DNA of 5,435 bases from Prevotellaceae bacterium (GTDB lineage Bacteria > Bacteroidota > Bacteroidia > Bacteroidales > Bacteroidaceae). The stretch is taken from the NCBI GenBank assembly GCA_030536165.1, contig JAUNQM010000177.1, forward strand, positions 1 to 5,435, in the 5' to 3' direction. This document shows, one piece after another, positions 5,410 through 5,435 of this stretch. The notes beneath the pieces were generated by a model. The model worked only from the letters and a program-made list of their open reading frames with translations, was not told the DNA's origin and did not search any database. The position numbers and the translations under genes are program-made. Positions within the stretch are counted from its first letter, which is position 1. Each line of letters begins with the position of its first letter.

Positions 5410-5435
5410 GTGAAGTCCTGTAATGCCCTTCGCCG

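Noticed and set aside
5237..5434. Minus-strand open frame of 65 sense codons entering from the right edge, a possible C-terminal gene fragment
   Set aside because: The length is within reach of chance, the peptide matches no family I know, and the frame crosses the palindromic cluster and the AT-rich tract, where coding sequence is unlikely. More sequence to the right would settle it.

Overview
The window looks like a piece of a Bacteroidales chromosome, most like Prevotella or a relative. The evidence is threefold: both upstream regions carry the Bacteroidetes promoter pattern (a -7 box TAnnTTTG with a TTG-type -33 box) instead of a sigma70-type promoter; the leaders before start codons are A/T-rich and lack clear Shine-Dalgarno sites; and both secreted proteins have a glutamine right after the predicted signal-peptide cleavage site. 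The genus is inferred, not proven.

All four genes lie on the minus strand, so the order of transcription runs from right to left. (1) 5090-2829 encodes a secreted 753-residue protein made of two tandem copies of a unit, each an Ig-like E-set/CBM48-like domain followed by a CE1-type esterase domain. It has its own promoter at 5126-5157 and ends at a strong intrinsic terminator at 2769-2805. (2) 2662-902 encodes a secreted endonuclease I family nuclease with a fibronectin type III domain apparently interrupted by another beta-rich domain, and a dockerin-like calcium-binding C-terminus. Its promoter is at 2694-2725. (3) 852-475 encodes an Hsp15-type S4 RNA-binding protein. (4) 359-36 encodes YajC, the Sec translocase accessory subunit. 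No terminator or convincing promoter is visible between genes 2, 3 and 4, so they may be read together, although their jobs (extracellular nuclease, ribosome rescue, protein export) are not obviously linked. The esterase and nuclease probably act outside the cytoplasm on plant or host polymer esters and on extracellular nucleic acid.

The most striking non-coding signal is at the gene junctions. Immediately after each of the three leftmost stop codons (at 36, 475 and 902) there is a short array of imperfect 7-bp tandem repeats. The unit differs at each site but can be written TTG(A/T)A(A/C)N in all three on the + strand. The array between the nuclease and hslR fills nearly the whole 49-bp gap.

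The right end, 5091-5435, holds no supported gene. After the esterase promoter comes AT-rich sequence, then from about 5345 an abrupt GC-richer stretch (about 56% GC) with a 16-bp imperfect hairpin, a 7-bp direct repeat and a perfect 12-bp palindrome. It runs off the edge and may be part of a dispersed repeat, a structured RNA or the boundary of a neighbouring element.
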